A DNA stretch of 64,000 nucleotides from Actinospineispora spinosispora DSM 44797 (lineage in GTDB: Bacteria > Actinomycetota > Actinomycetes > Mycobacteriales > Pseudonocardiaceae). The notes under the pieces were generated by a model. It was given only the letters and a program-made list of their open reading frames with translations, was not told where the DNA came from and searched no databases. The stretch is from contig NZ_AUBB01000024.1 of NCBI RefSeq assembly GCF_000429025.1, positions 124,001-188,000 on the forward strand, given 5' to 3'. A program made the translations under genes and the position numbers. Of this stretch, positions 24,720 through 34,391 are shown piece after piece; position 1 is the first letter of the stretch; each line of letters begins with the position of its first letter.

Positions 24720-26297
24720 ATGAGCACCACCACCGACGGCCCGGCGGCACCGGGCGAGACCAGCCGGCGGGACATCGTGGTCCGCTGTCCCGCCGACGGG
24801 CGTGTCGTGGGCAGCGTGCCGGACCTCGACCCGGCCGCGATCGGCGCCGAAGCGGCCCGGTTGCGCGCCGCGCAGCCGGACTGGGAGGCGCTGGGGCCGA
24901 AGGGTCGAAGCGCCCATCTTCTGCGCTGGCTGGACTGGCTGCTGGACAACGAGCAGCGGCTGCTGGAGATGGTGCAGGCCGAGGCCGGGAAGTCATGGGC
25001 GGATGCGTCACTGGAGATGGTGGTGACGATGGACGTCATCAACTACTTCACCAAACATGCGGCCGAGTTCCTCGGCGACCGCGCCATCCGTCCGGCCGGG
25101 ATGGCGAATGCCGCCCGCAAGCTGCGGGTCCAGGTCCGCCCCCACCAGCTCGTCGGGCTGATCACCCCGTGGAACGGTCCGCTGGCCGGCCCGATGATGG
25201 ACGTGGTCGGTGCCCTGGTCGCCGGCGCGGCGGTACTCAGCAAGCCGTCCGAGGTGACCCCGCTGGCCTGGAGCGAGGCGGTCCGGGGCTGGCGGGAGAT
25301 CGGCGCGCCGCCGGTGCTGGCCTGTGTGACCGGTGGACCGGACGCGGGTGTCGCCGTCGTCGACGAGGTGGACATGGTCATGTTCACCGGCTCGGTCCGC
25401 ACCGGGCGCAGGATCGCCGCCCGCGCGGGCGAACGGCTGATTCCGTGCAGCCTCGAGCTCGGCGGCAAGGACGCGATGATCGTGCTGGCCGACGCCGACA
25501 TCGAACGGGCGGCGGGCGGAGCGGTCTGGGGCGCCATGACGAACGTCGGCCAGGCGTGCATCTCGGTGGAGCGGGTCTACGTCGAGGCCGCGGTGTACGA
25601 CGAGTTCGTGGCGAAGGTGGTCGAGAAGGTCCGCGCGCTGCGCCAGGGAATGGACGGCCCGGGGACCTTCAGCACCGACATCGGCGCCATGGTCACGTCC
25701 GGCCAGGTCGACATCGTCGAGCGACACGTCCGCGACGCGGTAGCCAAAGGGGCTCGGGTGCTGGTCGGCGGCGAGCGTGGACCGGGTGAAGGGAACTTCT
25801 TCCAACCGACCGTGCTCGTGGACGTCGACCACTCCATGGCCTGTATGCGCGAGGAGACCTTCGGTCCCACGCTGCCGATCATGAAGGTGTCGGGCGAGGA
25901 CGAAGCACTCGAGCTGGCGAACGACTCGGAGTACGGCCTCAGCTCCAGCCTGTGGACCGGCGATCCGGAGCGGGCGGACCGCCTGACCCGTCGCATCGAG
26001 GCCGGTTCGGTCGCGGTGAACAACGCACTGGTCGCCACGTTCCAGCTACCCACCCCGATGGGCGGCTGGAAGCAGTCCGGGATCGGGGCTCGGTTCGGCG
26101 GCGCCGCCGGGGTTCTGAAGTACTGCAGGCAGCAGACTGTGGTCTCGGAACGGATGACCATGAAAGCCGAGCCGAACTGGTACCCGGTCCAGCCGCGACG
26201 CGGCCGACTCATCGCGAAGGTCGCGCGGATGCTGGGCGCGAACGACTGGCGACGGCGGCTGGGGCGCGACCCGGAAAAGCCCAGTTCAGCGACCTGA
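24720..26297 (+). CDS. Aldehyde dehydrogenase (succinate-semialdehyde dehydrogenase-like)
   Basis: A 525-residue enzyme with all canonical elements: ITPWNGPLAGPMM for the oxyanion Asn, FTGSVRTGRRIA for NAD(P), SLELGGKDA for the general base, NVGQACISVERV for the nucleophile Cys and GGWKQSGIGAR near the C-terminus. A basic 40-residue tail (MTMKAEPNWYPVQ onward) is longer than usual. In contrast to the protein at 16207, it should be fully active. It ends the operon that begins at 18981; a new promoter with operator copy 3 follows. Confidence 0.9.
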   Translation: MSTTTDGPAAPGETSRRDIVVRCPADGRVVGSVPDLDPAAIGAEAARLRAAQPDWEALGPKGRSAHLLRWLDWLLDNEQRLLEMVQAEAGKSWADASLEMVVTMDVINYFTKHAAEFLGDRAIRPAGMANAARKLRVQVRPHQLVGLITPWNGPLAGPMMDVVGALVAGAAVLSKPSEVTPLAWSEAVRGWREIGAPPVLACVTGGPDAGVAVVDEVDMVMFTGSVRTGRRIAARAGERLIPCSLELGGKDAMIVLADADIERAAGGAVWGAMTNVGQACISVERVYVEAAVYDEFVAKVVEKVRALRQGMDGPGTFSTDIGAMVTSGQVDIVERHVRDAVAKGARVLVGGERGPGEGNFFQPTVLVDVDHSMACMREETFGPTLPIMKVSGEDEALELANDSEYGLSSSLWTGDPERADRLTRRIEAGSVAVNNALVATFQLPTPMGGWKQSGIGARFGGAAGVLKYCRQQTVVSERMTMKAEPNWYPVQPRRGRLIAKVARMLGANDWRRRLGRDPEKPSSAT

Positions 26298-26317
26298 TGG
26301 GTATCTTGACACAAATA

Positions 26318-26334
26318 ACCTAAAGCAATAAGGT
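26318..26334. promoter_or_regulatory. 17-bp operator motif, copy 3 (ACCTAAAGCAATAAGGT)
   Basis: It lies 78 bp before the P450 start and nearly matches copy 1 (15 of 17 bases). A possible -35 element TTGACA is at 26307-26312, directly before it, so a bound repressor would block the promoter. Confidence 0.65.
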
Positions 26335-26411
26335 GACTGCACCCGAGAATTGATCCCGAATTCTGACCATTGTCCGATCCGCATTTACTGGCTAGGGCAG
26401 GAGTACCCGTC

Positions 26412-27653
26412 ATGACCACCAGCTCGACCGAGAGCAATGTCGTTCAGGTCGACTTCGACATCTACGACCAGGCGCTCGTCGCCCCGACCGACGTCGTCCG
26501 GGAGAGGACCGCCGAGGTGGCGGCACTCGGGTCCGTCGTCTACTCGACGGCCCATGGCGGGCATTGGGTGGTGACCGGCTACAACGAGATCCAGGCCGTG
26601 ATGCGTGACCCGGAGACGTTCTCCAGCTGGCCGAACAATCTGGTCCCGCACGGCGCGGGCAAGTTCCTGCCGCTCGAGCTGGACCCGCCGGAGCACACCG
26701 CGTACCGTCGCGCGCTCCAGCCGCTGTTCAGTCCGAGCAGAATGCGTGCGCTCGAGGACGAGATCCGGGGGATCGTCACCGAGCTGATCGACGGTTTCGC
26801 CGAAACCGGAGAATCGAACTTCATCTCCGATTTCGCCCACGAGCTGCCCGCGCGAGTCTTCCTGGCGCTGATGGACTGGCCGCTCGAAGACGCGCCGATG
26901 TTCACCGAGGCCACCGACATCACGCTGCTGGGCAAGCCGGGCGCGACCGAGGAGGAGTCCAACGCCGCGCGCGCCGAGGCGGCCATGCGCATGTTCACCT
27001 ACTTCGGCCAGGTCGTCGCCGATCGGCGGGCGCGCCCGGAGGATGCCGACGACGTGACGACGGCCATCGTGCGCACCCCCATCGCGGTGGACGATGGTGA
27101 ACGACTGCTCACCGACGAAGAGCTGTGCAACATGTTCTTCCTGCTCCTCATCGCGGGCCTGCACACGGTGCAGGGGTCGCTGGCCTGGAGCCTGCTGCAG
27201 CTGTCCGCTCATCCCGAGCAGCGGCAACGCCTGATCGACGACCCCTCGTTGATCCAGCCCGCCGTCGAGGAGATTCTGCGGATCGAGGCGGCGGTCTCGC
27301 CGGGGCGCTGCGCCACGAAGGACACCGAGCTGGCCGGCGTGCGGATCAGGAAGGGCGACCAGCTGCTGCTGATCCTCAACGCCGCCAATCACGACGTCGC
27401 GGAGTTCGCCTCGCCCGACGAGCTGCAGCTCGACCGCAGTCCGAACCGGCACCTGTCGTTCGGGTCCGGGCCGCACCGCTGCCTCGGCTCGCACCTGGCG
27501 AGGGTCGAGTTGCGCATCGCGCTGGAGGAGCTGCACCGCAGAATCCCGGACTACAGCATCGCGCCGGGTCGGTCCCCGATCTCGCACGTGAGCCAGGTCC
27601 GAGGGGTGGTCCAGCTCCCGATCGTCTTCACCCCGGAGCGCCCGACAAGCTGA
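26412..27653 (+). CDS. Cytochrome P450
   Basis: A 413-residue P450. ExxR is in EEILRIEAAV, the haem loop is FGSGPHRCLGSHLAR, and the substrate-side region has ELDPPEHTAYRR. The I-helix motif reads LLIAGLHTVQG, so the acid normally preceding the catalytic Thr is His. The ATG at 26412 (MTTSSTE) is preferred over one 14 codons earlier that lacks a ribosome site. It is a single-gene transcript under operator copy 3 and ends in a strong hairpin. Confidence 0.9.
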   Translation: MTTSSTESNVVQVDFDIYDQALVAPTDVVRERTAEVAALGSVVYSTAHGGHWVVTGYNEIQAVMRDPETFSSWPNNLVPHGAGKFLPLELDPPEHTAYRRALQPLFSPSRMRALEDEIRGIVTELIDGFAETGESNFISDFAHELPARVFLALMDWPLEDAPMFTEATDITLLGKPGATEEESNAARAEAAMRMFTYFGQVVADRRARPEDADDVTTAIVRTPIAVDDGERLLTDEELCNMFFLLLIAGLHTVQGSLAWSLLQLSAHPEQRQRLIDDPSLIQPAVEEILRIEAAVSPGRCATKDTELAGVRIRKGDQLLLILNAANHDVAEFASPDELQLDRSPNRHLSFGSGPHRCLGSHLARVELRIALEELHRRIPDYSIAPGRSPISHVSQVRGVVQLPIVFTPERPTS

Positions 27654-27678
27654 CCCGCAGCTCGCACAGAGCGAGTGC

Positions 27679-27712
27679 ACGCCGCACAGAGGCTGGGGCC
27701 TCTGTGCGGCGT
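27679..27712. terminator. 15-bp hairpin after the second P450
   Basis: The arms 27679-27693 and 27698-27712 pair perfectly around TGGG, 25 bp after the P450 stop. The hairpin separates the catabolic genes from the Mce locus. Confidence 0.75.
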
Positions 27713-27853
27713 CGAGCACGTCTGTGTGAGCTTTTTCGTCGGCGTGATCTTGAGACGAATTACGATGTTTGTAACAACGTATCGTTCTGGCGAGACGCTC
27801 GTTACATCTGGTGAGAGCCCGGCGAGCTTCCCCCGGGTGGACGAGGAGGTCCG

Positions 27854-28903
27854 ATGAGTGCCGGTGTCGAGGTCCGGGTCGACGGTCTGTCGAAGTCTTT
27901 CGGCAGGTCGAACATCTGGTCCGATGTCACGCTGACACTGCCGCCGGGTGAGGTGAGCGTGTTGCTGGGCCCGTCGGGTACGGGCAAGTCGGTGTTCCTG
28001 AAGAGCCTGATCGGACTGCTGAAACCGGAGCGGGGTTCGATCGTCATCCACGACACGGACCTGGTGCGGTGCACCGAGTCGAAGCTGTACGAGATCCGCA
28101 AGCTCTTCGGCGTGCTGTTCCAGGACGGTGCGCTGTTCGGGTCGATGAACCTGTTCGACAACATCGCCTTCCCCCTTCGTGAGCACACGAAGAAGGGCGA
28201 GAAGGAGATCAGGGACATCGTCATGGAGAAGATGACGATGGTGGGCCTCGTCGGCGACGAGATGAAGCTGCCCGGTGAAATCTCCGGCGGAATGCGTAAG
28301 CGCGCCGGTCTGGCCCGCGCGCTCGTGTTGGACCCGGAGATCATCCTGTTCGACGAGCCGGACTCCGGTCTCGACCCGGTCCGTACCGCGTACCTGAACC
28401 AGCTGATCGTCGACCTGAACGCACAGACCGACTCGACGTTCCTGATCGTCACCCACGACATCAACACCGCGCAGACGCTGCCGGACAACATCGGCCTGCT
28501 CTACCGCAAGCACCTGGCGATGTTCGGACCCCGAGAGGTGTTGTTGACCTCGGAGGAGCCGGTCGTCTCCCAGTTCCTCAACGGGCGCAGGGAAGGTCCG
28601 ATCGGGATGTCGGAGGAGAAGGACTCCGAACAGGCCGCGCGGGAGATGCAGGAAGCAGGCGACCTGGCCGGCCTTCCTCCGCTCAAGCCGCAGCTGCAGC
28701 CGAGTCCCGGAGTGGGCGAGCGGCCGGCGGTCGGGCGACGCAGGGCCAGGGTGCGGGACATGATGCACACGCTGCCCGAGAGCGCGCAGCGGGCGATCAG
28801 GGAAAGCATGACGTCAGAGGGATCGGGCGACGAGTCGCCCGGCGGGCCTCGGCGTGGTCGACACGGGATGGATGACGCCCCCACGGAGCAGTTCCGCCGC
28901 TGA
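27854..28903 (+). CDS. mceG: Mce-type ABC transporter ATPase (MceG/Mkl)
   Basis: The ATPase that powers lipid import by the YrbE/Mce complex on the cytoplasmic side. It has 349 residues: Walker A GPSGTGKS, Q-loop GVLFQDGALFG, signature ISGGMRKRAGLARAL, Walker B IILFDEPDSGLD and the H-loop VTHDI. A C-terminal extension of about 100 residues, hydrophilic and basic, is typical of MceG. GAGGAGG precedes the ATG. In mycobacteria mceG is usually unlinked; here it is just upstream of the permeases, separated by a 237-bp promoter region. Confidence 0.92.
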   Translation: MSAGVEVRVDGLSKSFGRSNIWSDVTLTLPPGEVSVLLGPSGTGKSVFLKSLIGLLKPERGSIVIHDTDLVRCTESKLYEIRKLFGVLFQDGALFGSMNLFDNIAFPLREHTKKGEKEIRDIVMEKMTMVGLVGDEMKLPGEISGGMRKRAGLARALVLDPEIILFDEPDSGLDPVRTAYLNQLIVDLNAQTDSTFLIVTHDINTAQTLPDNIGLLYRKHLAMFGPREVLLTSEEPVVSQFLNGRREGPIGMSEEKDSEQAAREMQEAGDLAGLPPLKPQLQPSPGVGERPAVGRRRARVRDMMHTLPESAQRAIRESMTSEGSGDESPGGPRRGRHGMDDAPTEQFRR

Positions 28904-28943
28904 CCTGGCCCGCCGGTCCTGGAAAAAATCTGTCAGCAACGTC

Positions 28944-28960
28944 ACCTAACACATTTAGGT
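28944..28960. promoter_or_regulatory. 17-bp operator motif, copy 4 (ACCTAACACATTTAGGT)
   Basis: This is the most symmetrical copy: perfect ACCTAA/TTAGGT arms with a 5-bp centre. It sits about 180 bp before yrbEA, placing the whole mce operon in the same regulon as copies 1-3. Confidence 0.65.
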
Positions 28961-29140
28961 TCGTTGTCCAGGCAGAAGGAAAAGTGCTGCACTACCTGAA
29001 CCAGTTCGGCAAATGAATATGGCGAACTGGACGACGAAACGAGGCGTTGCCGACCCCGTGTTGAACCATGCCTCTGTTCACGATTAAAGGAGCCGTCGTC
29101 ATGGCGACGTCGCTGGGTAGAGTCTGATGGGGAGAATGTG

Positions 29141-29917
29141 ATGTTGGAGATCAGTGCCAAATCGGCCGTTACTCCAACCGGCAGGTTCTTCGCATTTACC
29201 GCCGACACGATGGTTGCGATCTTCAAGCGCCCGTTCCAATGGCGAGAATTCATTCAGCAGACCTGGTTCGTGGCCAGTGTCTCGCTCGGGCCCGCCGTGC
29301 TGCTCGGCATTCCGTTCGTCGCGCTGGTGACGTTCCAGTTCAACCTGATCCTCAAGGAGATCGGCGCGATCGACCTGTCCGGCGCCGGTTCCGCGTTCGC
29401 CACGGTCACCCAGATCGGCCCGGTCGCCACGACGTTCATCGTGGCGGGCGCGAGCTCGACGGCGGTGTGCGCCGACATCGGCGCCAGGCGCATCCGCGAA
29501 GAGCTGGACGCCATGGAGGTGCTCGGCATCGACGTCGTCCAGCGGCTCGTGGTGCCCCGGGTCCTGGCAACGGCGCTGAACGCGTTCCTGCTCAACGGCG
29601 TCATGATCCTCATCGGGCTCAGCGGCGGCTACTTCTTCGGCGTCTTCCTGCAGGGCGCGGCACCCGGCCAGTACCTGGACTCGCTCAAGCTGCTCGTCGG
29701 CTTCGCGGACCTGGTGCACGGTGAGCTGCGGGCCGTCGTCTTCGGTGTGGTCGGCGCACTCATCGCGTGCTTCCGGGGAATGAACTGCAAGGCCGGACCA
29801 CGAGGTGTCGGCAACGCGGTGAACGAGACGGTCGTCTACACGTTCCTCGCACTGTTCCCGATCAACATCATTCTCACCCAGGTGCCGTACTCCCTGGGCA
29901 TCGTAGGAGGCCACTGA
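29141..29917 (+). CDS. yrbEA: YrbE-type permease A of the Mce transporter
   Basis: An integral membrane protein of 258 residues, MlaE/YrbE family. Hydrophobic segments include VSLGPAVLLGIPFVALVTFQ and ATTFIVAGASSTAVCADIGA. The EELDAMEVLGID coupling motif that contacts the ATPase is present, and the C-terminus is hydrophobic (LALFPINIILTQVPYS). It forms the membrane pore with YrbEB. The ATG follows GGGGAG; a GTG one codon earlier is also possible. It is the first gene of the ten-gene mce operon. Confidence 0.93.
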   Translation: MLEISAKSAVTPTGRFFAFTADTMVAIFKRPFQWREFIQQTWFVASVSLGPAVLLGIPFVALVTFQFNLILKEIGAIDLSGAGSAFATVTQIGPVATTFIVAGASSTAVCADIGARRIREELDAMEVLGIDVVQRLVVPRVLATALNAFLLNGVMILIGLSGGYFFGVFLQGAAPGQYLDSLKLLVGFADLVHGELRAVVFGVVGALIACFRGMNCKAGPRGVGNAVNETVVYTFLALFPINIILTQVPYSLGIVGGH

Positions 29918-30771
29918 TGGTCGTGGACAAGGACACCACGGCTGGTCGTCGCCTGGTCCGCGCGCTCAGCGCACCGTTCAACGCCCTCGACGACCTCGGC
30001 AGACAGGCCGAGTTCTACGGCGCGTCGATCGGCTGGACCTACAAGGCCGTCGCCCGCTACAAGAAGGAACAGGTGCGCCTGATCGCCGAGGTCGGCATGA
30101 GCACGGGCGCGCTCGCGGTCATCGGCGGTTCCTCGGTGATCACGCTGTTCATCACGCTGTTCGCCGGTGTCACCGGTGGCGTGCAGTCCTTCGACGCGCT
30201 GAAGAACCTGCAGCTCGAAGCGCTCGGTGGGTTCGCTTCGGCGATCATCAACCCTCGGCTGCTCACCCCGATCATCGCCGGTGCCTCACTCGCCGCGACC
30301 GTGGGAAGCGGGTTCACCGCCCAGTTGGGTGCCATGCGGGTCGCGGAGGAGATCGACGCGCTCGAAGTGATCGGCGTCCGGTCGCTGCCGTACCTGGTGA
30401 CGACCCGGCTGGTCGCCGGAATGGTCACCATCATCCCGATCTTCGCCATGGCCATGGTGGGCGCCTGGTTCGGCTGGAAGATCACCCAGGTCGGATTCTT
30501 CGGACTGTCCGAAGGGACGTTCGACCACTACATGGACACATTCATGCAGTGGACCGACATTCTCTACTCGTTCGCACAGGCAATCGGCATCGCCGTCGTC
30601 GTCATCCTCATCCACACCTATTACGGATACACCGCATCCGGTGGGCCGGCCGGTGTGGGGCAGGCGGTCGGTAAAGCCGTGCGTACCTCCCTCATCGCCG
30701 TGCTGTCCGTCGAGCTGTGCATCTCGATGGCGCTCTACGGCAACTCCGACGTGTTCCGGATCTCGGGGTAA
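29917..30771 (+). CDS. yrbEB: YrbE-type permease B of the Mce transporter
   Basis: A 284-residue MlaE/YrbE permease. It has the EEIDALEVIGVRSLPYL coupling motif and several membrane segments (VTIIPIFAMAMVGAWFG, AIGIAVVVILIHTYY). The ATG shares a base with the stop of yrbEA (TGATG), with TAGGAGG upstream. It pairs with YrbEA in the inner membrane to receive lipid delivered by the Mce proteins. Confidence 0.93.
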   Translation: MVVDKDTTAGRRLVRALSAPFNALDDLGRQAEFYGASIGWTYKAVARYKKEQVRLIAEVGMSTGALAVIGGSSVITLFITLFAGVTGGVQSFDALKNLQLEALGGFASAIINPRLLTPIIAGASLAATVGSGFTAQLGAMRVAEEIDALEVIGVRSLPYLVTTRLVAGMVTIIPIFAMAMVGAWFGWKITQVGFFGLSEGTFDHYMDTFMQWTDILYSFAQAIGIAVVVILIHTYYGYTASGGPAGVGQAVGKAVRTSLIAVLSVELCISMALYGNSDVFRISG

Positions 30772-30778
30772 CAACACA

Positions 30779-32041
30779 ATGGACCAGACATTCTTCGGGC
30801 GGTTCAAGTACAAGATCTATGCAACGATCTTGCTCGCTCTCATCGTCGGTTTCGTCGCCATCTGCGTCGGCGGCTACAAAGGCACCTTCACCCCGACCAC
30901 TCCGCTCTACATCCACGCGGACCGCAGCGGTCTGCAGATGTACCCCGGTAACCGCGTGCTGCTGCGCGGCGTGGACGTCGGAACCGTCGGCGCGGTCGCC
31001 ATGGCCGCCGACGGCAACGGCGTGGACATCACGCTGAAGATGAAGCCGGAGATGGTCTCGAAGGTCCCGGCCAACGCGACGGTCTCGCTGGACCAGCTCA
31101 CCGCGTTCGGTGCCAAGACCGTGACGCTCACGGTGCCGGACGGCGCGGCACAACCGGGCGTCCAGCCGGGGACGACACTCGCGGCGGGGCGGGTCACCGT
31201 CGAGGTGAACTCCGTCTTCGACCAGCTCACCCGGGTGCTCAACGACGCACAGCCGGCGAAGGTGAACGCGGTCCTCGGAGGTCTCGCGGAAACGCTGCAC
31301 GGACGCGGCGAGAAGATCGGCCGCACGGTCGGCACGATGAACGACTACCTGGTCAAGTTCAACCGTGACCTGCCGACCCTGCGCGAGGACTTCCGCAAGG
31401 GCGCCCAGGTCGCCGACCTCTACGCGGGCGTGACACCGGACCTGATGAGGCTGTTCGCCAACGGCACGGTCACCGCCGACACGATCGTCGACCAGCGCGA
31501 CAACCTGGACGAGGCGCTGCACCAGGTCACCAGGGTGTCCGGGATCGGTGAGGACTTCCTGACCGAGAACGGCGACGACATCATCGACGTCGCCGGCAAC
31601 CTGCGGCCCACGACGAGCCTGCTGCGCAGGTACTCGCCGATGTTCCCGTGCTTCCTGCAGGGCCTCGCGGTGTCGAACAAACAACTGATCACCTCACAGG
31701 GCAACACGGTGCCCGGCCTCGTCGGTGTCACCACGTTCGTGCCGGGCACCAACCCGTACCGCTACCCGGACGACCTGCCGAACATGAACGCCAACAGCGG
31801 CCCCGCCTGCCACGGGCTGCCGAACTGGGACGGCGTCGACACGCCACCCGGTCTGGACCGGAACTTCTCGCACGGCAACCAGAAGGACAACCGGGGCGAC
31901 AACACACCCCGGATCGGCGACCCGCCCGCCGTCGCCCAGCTGTTCGGCGGATCGGCCGTGACCCCGCGAGACGGCGCGGCCGAGAAGAAGGCCGCCGAAC
32001 AGAAGCAGCGTGAGATGCAACAGAACGGGGGTGGCCGCTGA
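30779..32041 (+). CDS. mceA: MceA-family lipid-import protein
   Basis: A 420-residue Mce protein. An N-terminal membrane anchor (about residues 12-32) is followed by the MCE domain, recognisable in LQMYPGNRVLLRGVDVGTVGAV, then a helical domain rich in coiled-coil sequence. A lysine- and glutamine-rich tail ends the protein. Six such subunits build the hydrophobic tunnel from the outer envelope to YrbE. It begins 7 bp after yrbEB. Confidence 0.92.
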   Translation: MDQTFFGRFKYKIYATILLALIVGFVAICVGGYKGTFTPTTPLYIHADRSGLQMYPGNRVLLRGVDVGTVGAVAMAADGNGVDITLKMKPEMVSKVPANATVSLDQLTAFGAKTVTLTVPDGAAQPGVQPGTTLAAGRVTVEVNSVFDQLTRVLNDAQPAKVNAVLGGLAETLHGRGEKIGRTVGTMNDYLVKFNRDLPTLREDFRKGAQVADLYAGVTPDLMRLFANGTVTADTIVDQRDNLDEALHQVTRVSGIGEDFLTENGDDIIDVAGNLRPTTSLLRRYSPMFPCFLQGLAVSNKQLITSQGNTVPGLVGVTTFVPGTNPYRYPDDLPNMNANSGPACHGLPNWDGVDTPPGLDRNFSHGNQKDNRGDNTPRIGDPPAVAQLFGGSAVTPRDGAAEKKAAEQKQREMQQNGGGR

Positions 32042-33324
32042 TGAATCGCAACAACGCACAGGCGATCGCGGCGCCGCTGGTCAAGAACATCATCTTCGTG
32101 GTCGCCACGCTGTCCGTGCTGGTGCTCGTCGCGGTCCAGCTCGGCGCGAACTTCACGCTGAACGAGACGAACCGCTACACCGCCGCGTTCACCGACACCT
32201 CCGGGCTCAAGAGCGGTGACACGGTCCGCATCGCCGGTGTCGAGGTGGGCACCGTGCACAGCGTGACCGTGCAGAACAGCAAGATCGGCATGGTCTCCTT
32301 CGACGTGGACTCCGCGCGAGCGCTGCCGAAGAGCGTGCGGCCCTCGATCCGGTTCCTCAACCTCACCGGCGACCGCTACCTGGAGCTGCAACAGGGGCAG
32401 GGTTCGCAGGACCGGCTGCCGCCCGGCGCGGTCATCCCGATCACCCAGACCACCCCGGCGCTGGACCTGGACGTCCTGCTGCAGGGTTTCAACCCGCTGT
32501 TCGAAGGCTTGGCCCCGGACCAGATCAACCAGCTGTCCGGCAACCTCATCTCGGTGCTGCAGGGCGAGGGCGGCAACCTCGACGGTCTGTTCTCCCACGC
32601 CGCGTCGCTCAGCGGGACACTTGCGACCCGGGATAAGCAGATCGGGTCGGTGATCGACAACCTGAACGTCGTGCTCGGCACCCTGGACCAGCGCTCACCA
32701 GAGCTGGGCCAGACGATCGAGCGGCTGCAGCAGCTGGTCAGCGGCCTGTCGCAGGACCGCAACCGACTGGGGGAGTCCTTCGACTCCACCAACAAGCTGG
32801 TGACCAGCGTCAGCGACCTGCTGGACAAGGTTCGGGGCCCGCTCAAGGGCACCGTCGACCAGATTCACCGGGTCGCCGAGCAGGCCAACAAGGGCGAGTT
32901 CGCGATCGACGACGCGCTGAGCACCTATCCCGGCGCCTACCTGCGAGTCGGCCGGATCGGGGCACGCGGCGCGGGCTACAACCTGTTCATCTGCGCACTG
33001 CGGGTCAAACTGACCGGCCCGGACGGCAAACCGTTCTTCACACCCTGGCAGGGCCCGAACCCCAACCTGAAGCGCTGTCAGTCCGGCAACGTGTACCCGC
33101 TGGAAACCCCGCAACAGCGCGAGGCGAGCCACGGCTGGGACGACGTCGTCGGACACCGCCCACCGGGACAGGGGCCAGACGGCCGCCTGATCGACGACAA
33201 GCGCCCCATGGCACAGACACAGCAACCGGAGCAGCCCGCCACCGATGAGGGTGTTCTCGACGGAACCCTCCCCGGCGGCCTGACCGGCGGCCTGGAGACC
33301 CCGAAGGAGGGTGGCACCCGATGA
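32041..33324 (+). CDS. mceB: MceB-family lipid-import protein
   Basis: A 427-residue subunit. It has an N-terminal anchor (IIFVVATLSVLVLVAVQLG), the MCE domain around SGLKSGDTVRIAGVEVGTV, long helices, and a C-terminal segment with the paired cysteines CALRVKL and KRCQSGN that is typical of MceB. It starts on the last base of mceA (TGATG). The tail is proline- and glutamine-rich and probably disordered. Confidence 0.92.
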   Translation: MNRNNAQAIAAPLVKNIIFVVATLSVLVLVAVQLGANFTLNETNRYTAAFTDTSGLKSGDTVRIAGVEVGTVHSVTVQNSKIGMVSFDVDSARALPKSVRPSIRFLNLTGDRYLELQQGQGSQDRLPPGAVIPITQTTPALDLDVLLQGFNPLFEGLAPDQINQLSGNLISVLQGEGGNLDGLFSHAASLSGTLATRDKQIGSVIDNLNVVLGTLDQRSPELGQTIERLQQLVSGLSQDRNRLGESFDSTNKLVTSVSDLLDKVRGPLKGTVDQIHRVAEQANKGEFAIDDALSTYPGAYLRVGRIGARGAGYNLFICALRVKLTGPDGKPFFTPWQGPNPNLKRCQSGNVYPLETPQQREASHGWDDVVGHRPPGQGPDGRLIDDKRPMAQTQQPEQPATDEGVLDGTLPGGLTGGLETPKEGGTR

Positions 33325-34391
33325 GGCTCCGCTTCCGGGAGAAGAACCCGGTCACCATCGCGTTCGTCGGCATCGCCATCCTCCTGGTGCTGCTGTTCGG
33401 CTCGTTCCAGCTGGCCGCGCTGCCGGTCTTCGCCGGCACCACCTACAAAGCGGTGTTCGACGAAGCCGGTGGGCTGACCGCCGGTGACAAGGTCAAGGTG
33501 GCCGGGACCGAGGTCGGGAAGGTCTCCTCTGTCGACCTGGAGGACGGCGACGTCGTCGTCACCTTCACCGCCAGGGACGTGACGCTGGGACAGCGCTCCA
33601 CCGCCGCGATCACCACCCAGACCCTGCTCGGTGAACGCGATCTCGCGCTGGTCAGCACAGGTCCCGGTGCGATGGGGTCGGGTGACACGATCCCGATCGA
33701 GCGCACCCGCTCGCCGTACAACCTGACCGATGACCTCAACGAACTGAGTGACCGGACCAGCCAGATCGACACAGTCCAGGTCGGCAAGGCCCTCGATGCC
33801 TTCTCCCAGGCCTTCACCGACACTCCGGACGACATCAAGCCGACCTTCGACGGCCTGACCCGGGTCTCCCGCACGATCAACGAACGCAACGAGGCGTTGC
33901 AGACGTTGCTGCACCACGCCGAGCAGGCCACCGGTGTGCTGCGTCAGCACACCGGTCAGCTCACCACACTGATCGGCGACGGCAACCAGCTGCTAGAAGA
34001 GCTCGACGCGCGGCGCCAGGCGATCCACCAGCTGCTGGTCAGCACGAAGGACGTGACCGATCAGGTCAGCGGTCTGGTCCACGACCAGAACGACCGGTTG
34101 AAGCCGGCGCTGGACGAGCTCAACCGCACGATGGAGATCCTGCGCCGCAACGAGGGCAACCTCACCTCGGCCGTCGGCCGGGTCGCGGCCTTCATCACCC
34201 CGCTCGGCGAGGGCCTCGCCGGTGGCACCTGGTTCCAGGGCTTCGGTGACCTGAGCGGCTCGGTCGCCACGAAGTTCCCGACCAACAACTTCATCCCCGG
34301 AGCGCCGGTGCCGATCAAGCCGGCTCCGAAGGGCTCGATCCCGACCGTGCCGTCGGTGCCTGGCCTGCTCGGTGTGGGAGGTAACAACTGA
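33321..34391 (+). CDS. mceC: MceC-family lipid-import protein
   Basis: A 356-residue subunit with an N-terminal membrane segment (IAFVGIAILLVLLFGSFQLA), the MCE domain in GGLTAGDKVKVAGTEVGKV, a helical domain, and a Pro/Gly-rich C-terminus. The start overlaps the mceB stop by four bases. It is shorter than mceB and mceF, as is usual for MceC. It is part of the hetero-hexamer. Confidence 0.92.
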   Translation: MRLRFREKNPVTIAFVGIAILLVLLFGSFQLAALPVFAGTTYKAVFDEAGGLTAGDKVKVAGTEVGKVSSVDLEDGDVVVTFTARDVTLGQRSTAAITTQTLLGERDLALVSTGPGAMGSGDTIPIERTRSPYNLTDDLNELSDRTSQIDTVQVGKALDAFSQAFTDTPDDIKPTFDGLTRVSRTINERNEALQTLLHHAEQATGVLRQHTGQLTTLIGDGNQLLEELDARRQAIHQLLVSTKDVTDQVSGLVHDQNDRLKPALDELNRTMEILRRNEGNLTSAVGRVAAFITPLGEGLAGGTWFQGFGDLSGSVATKFPTNNFIPGAPVPIKPAPKGSIPTVPSVPGLLGVGGNN

